Below, one piece after another: positions 21,056 to 21,565 of a DNA stretch of 21,565 bases. Source of the stretch: a virus; IMG/VR virus record IMGVR_UViG_3300037185_000024, positions 1 to 21,565 of that record. One strand, written 5' to 3'. Below the pieces are notes generated by a model, which did not search any database, had not been told where the DNA came from, and was given only the letters and a program-made list of their open reading frames with translations. Position 1 is the first letter of the stretch; the number at the start of each line of letters is the position of its first letter. A program made the translations under genes and the position numbers.

Positions 21056-21565
21056 GATATAATTTCCTTAGCAACTGATTCTGTGGTCAATTTGTCTCTC
21101 GTCCAGTCTAAAAGCAGATTAACACATTCTTCATAGAAAGACAAGTCCTCTCCTTTTTTTATTTTCTCACATGCTTCCATGACCAATTTTTTAGGAAATC
21201 TGGTCATTGTATATTCTGGGCATTGAGGTAAATCTGGAAAGAATGGAATGCATCCATTCATTAGAATTTCATAATGTCTAAGACAATCCCATCCACCTTT
21301 TTTACAAGTTACTCCAAAATAGGAGTTTTTATAGTCTTCGTAGTAGGAATTTTCTTCTGTATAGATGTAGGTGGACTTATCGCCGGGTATGATTGTGGCC
21401 CAATCTTTGGTCTTGGTAGGCACTTTATCAACTATGAGTTCTTTCGGTATGCAGAAATTCAGTGGTTTTACGAAATTCCTTGTAGGAAATACCAACTCAC
21501 GTTTGTAATAAGGATAGGCGCCTATCTCTTCTATTTTCTGGTCATCTTCACCGTTGATTAGGATT
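21052..21565 (-). CDS. Glycosyltransferase-like protein, C-terminal part (5' end outside window)
   Basis: The frame is open from the right edge to the stop at 21052, giving 170 residues without their N-terminus; no start is assigned. The block YFGVTCKKGGWDCLRHYEIL followed by NGCIPFFPDL is the pattern of the C-terminal nucleotide-sugar domain in exostosin-like and group-1-like glycosyltransferases, in which a glutamate contacts the donor. The last 40 residues are helical (EACEKIKKGEDLSFYEECVNLLLDW). It is the first visible gene of the minus-strand cassette, whose promoter must lie further right. Confidence 0.6.
   Translation of the reverse strand, partial: ILINGEDDQKIEEIGAYPYYKRELVFPTRNFVKPLNFCIPKELIVDKVPTKTKDWATIIPGDKSTYIYTEENSYYEDYKNSYFGVTCKKGGWDCLRHYEILMNGCIPFFPDLPQCPEYTMTRFPKKLVMEACEKIKKGEDLSFYEECVNLLLDWTRDKLTTESVAKEIIS

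Noticed and set aside
1-21565. tRNA genes
   Set aside because: No cloverleaf with a T-loop-like GTTC..A context and matching stems was noticed, although this was by eye only.

Overview
The window looks like part of the genome of a large tailed phage with a T4-like replication toolkit. The evidence is short, tightly packed genes on both strands, AT-rich DNA, a small clamp-loader subunit (gp62 type), a T4 gp1-type deoxynucleoside monophosphate kinase, several free-standing homing endonucleases of phage types, and a long glycan-modification cassette. No rRNA, tRNA, CRISPR array or host housekeeping gene was seen. The host cannot be named from the sequence. Strong TTGACA-type promoters imply transcription by a host sigma-70-like holoenzyme for some units.

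Left part (1-5553). A minus-strand homing-endonuclease-like gene with zinc-ribbon repeats runs off the left edge. Next comes a plus-strand gene with a lysine-rich tail that ends in a clean intrinsic terminator. A sigma-70-type promoter then drives a two-gene module: a MoxR/CobS-like AAA+ ATPase and a 718-residue protein joining a metallopeptidase-like HExxH motif to a VWA (MIDAS) domain. A second promoter drives two small unknown genes.

Middle (5554-12010). This holds an unknown protein with an internal duplication, a DUF4338 (DruA-like) protein, an EDxHD/NUMOD3 homing endonuclease, a frameshifted small gene and three short overlapping genes ending in the clamp-loader subunit. It continues with a truncated PD-(D/E)xK nuclease, the dNMP kinase, a GIY-YIG nuclease and a second DUF4338 protein.

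Right part (11987-21565). An operon-like minus-strand cassette carries five glycosyltransferase-type proteins, an alpha-1,2-fucosyltransferase-like protein, three SAM methyltransferases, a DUF1360-like membrane protein and a small unknown protein. Many genes overlap by ATGA or sit 1-5 bases apart. Together they could build or modify a glycan on the virion, or modify host surface sugars. The cassette is interrupted at 13904-15621 by a homing endonuclease gene that is itself split by an IS200/IS605-type tnpB element with hairpin ends.

The most notable features are these: a tnpB element nested in a homing endonuclease; a shared MGR N-terminal module in three endonuclease genes, out of frame at an A7 run in two of them; a common upstream element at a fixed distance from four endonuclease starts; two DUF4338 proteins; and abrupt base-composition changes inside genes next to endonucleases.
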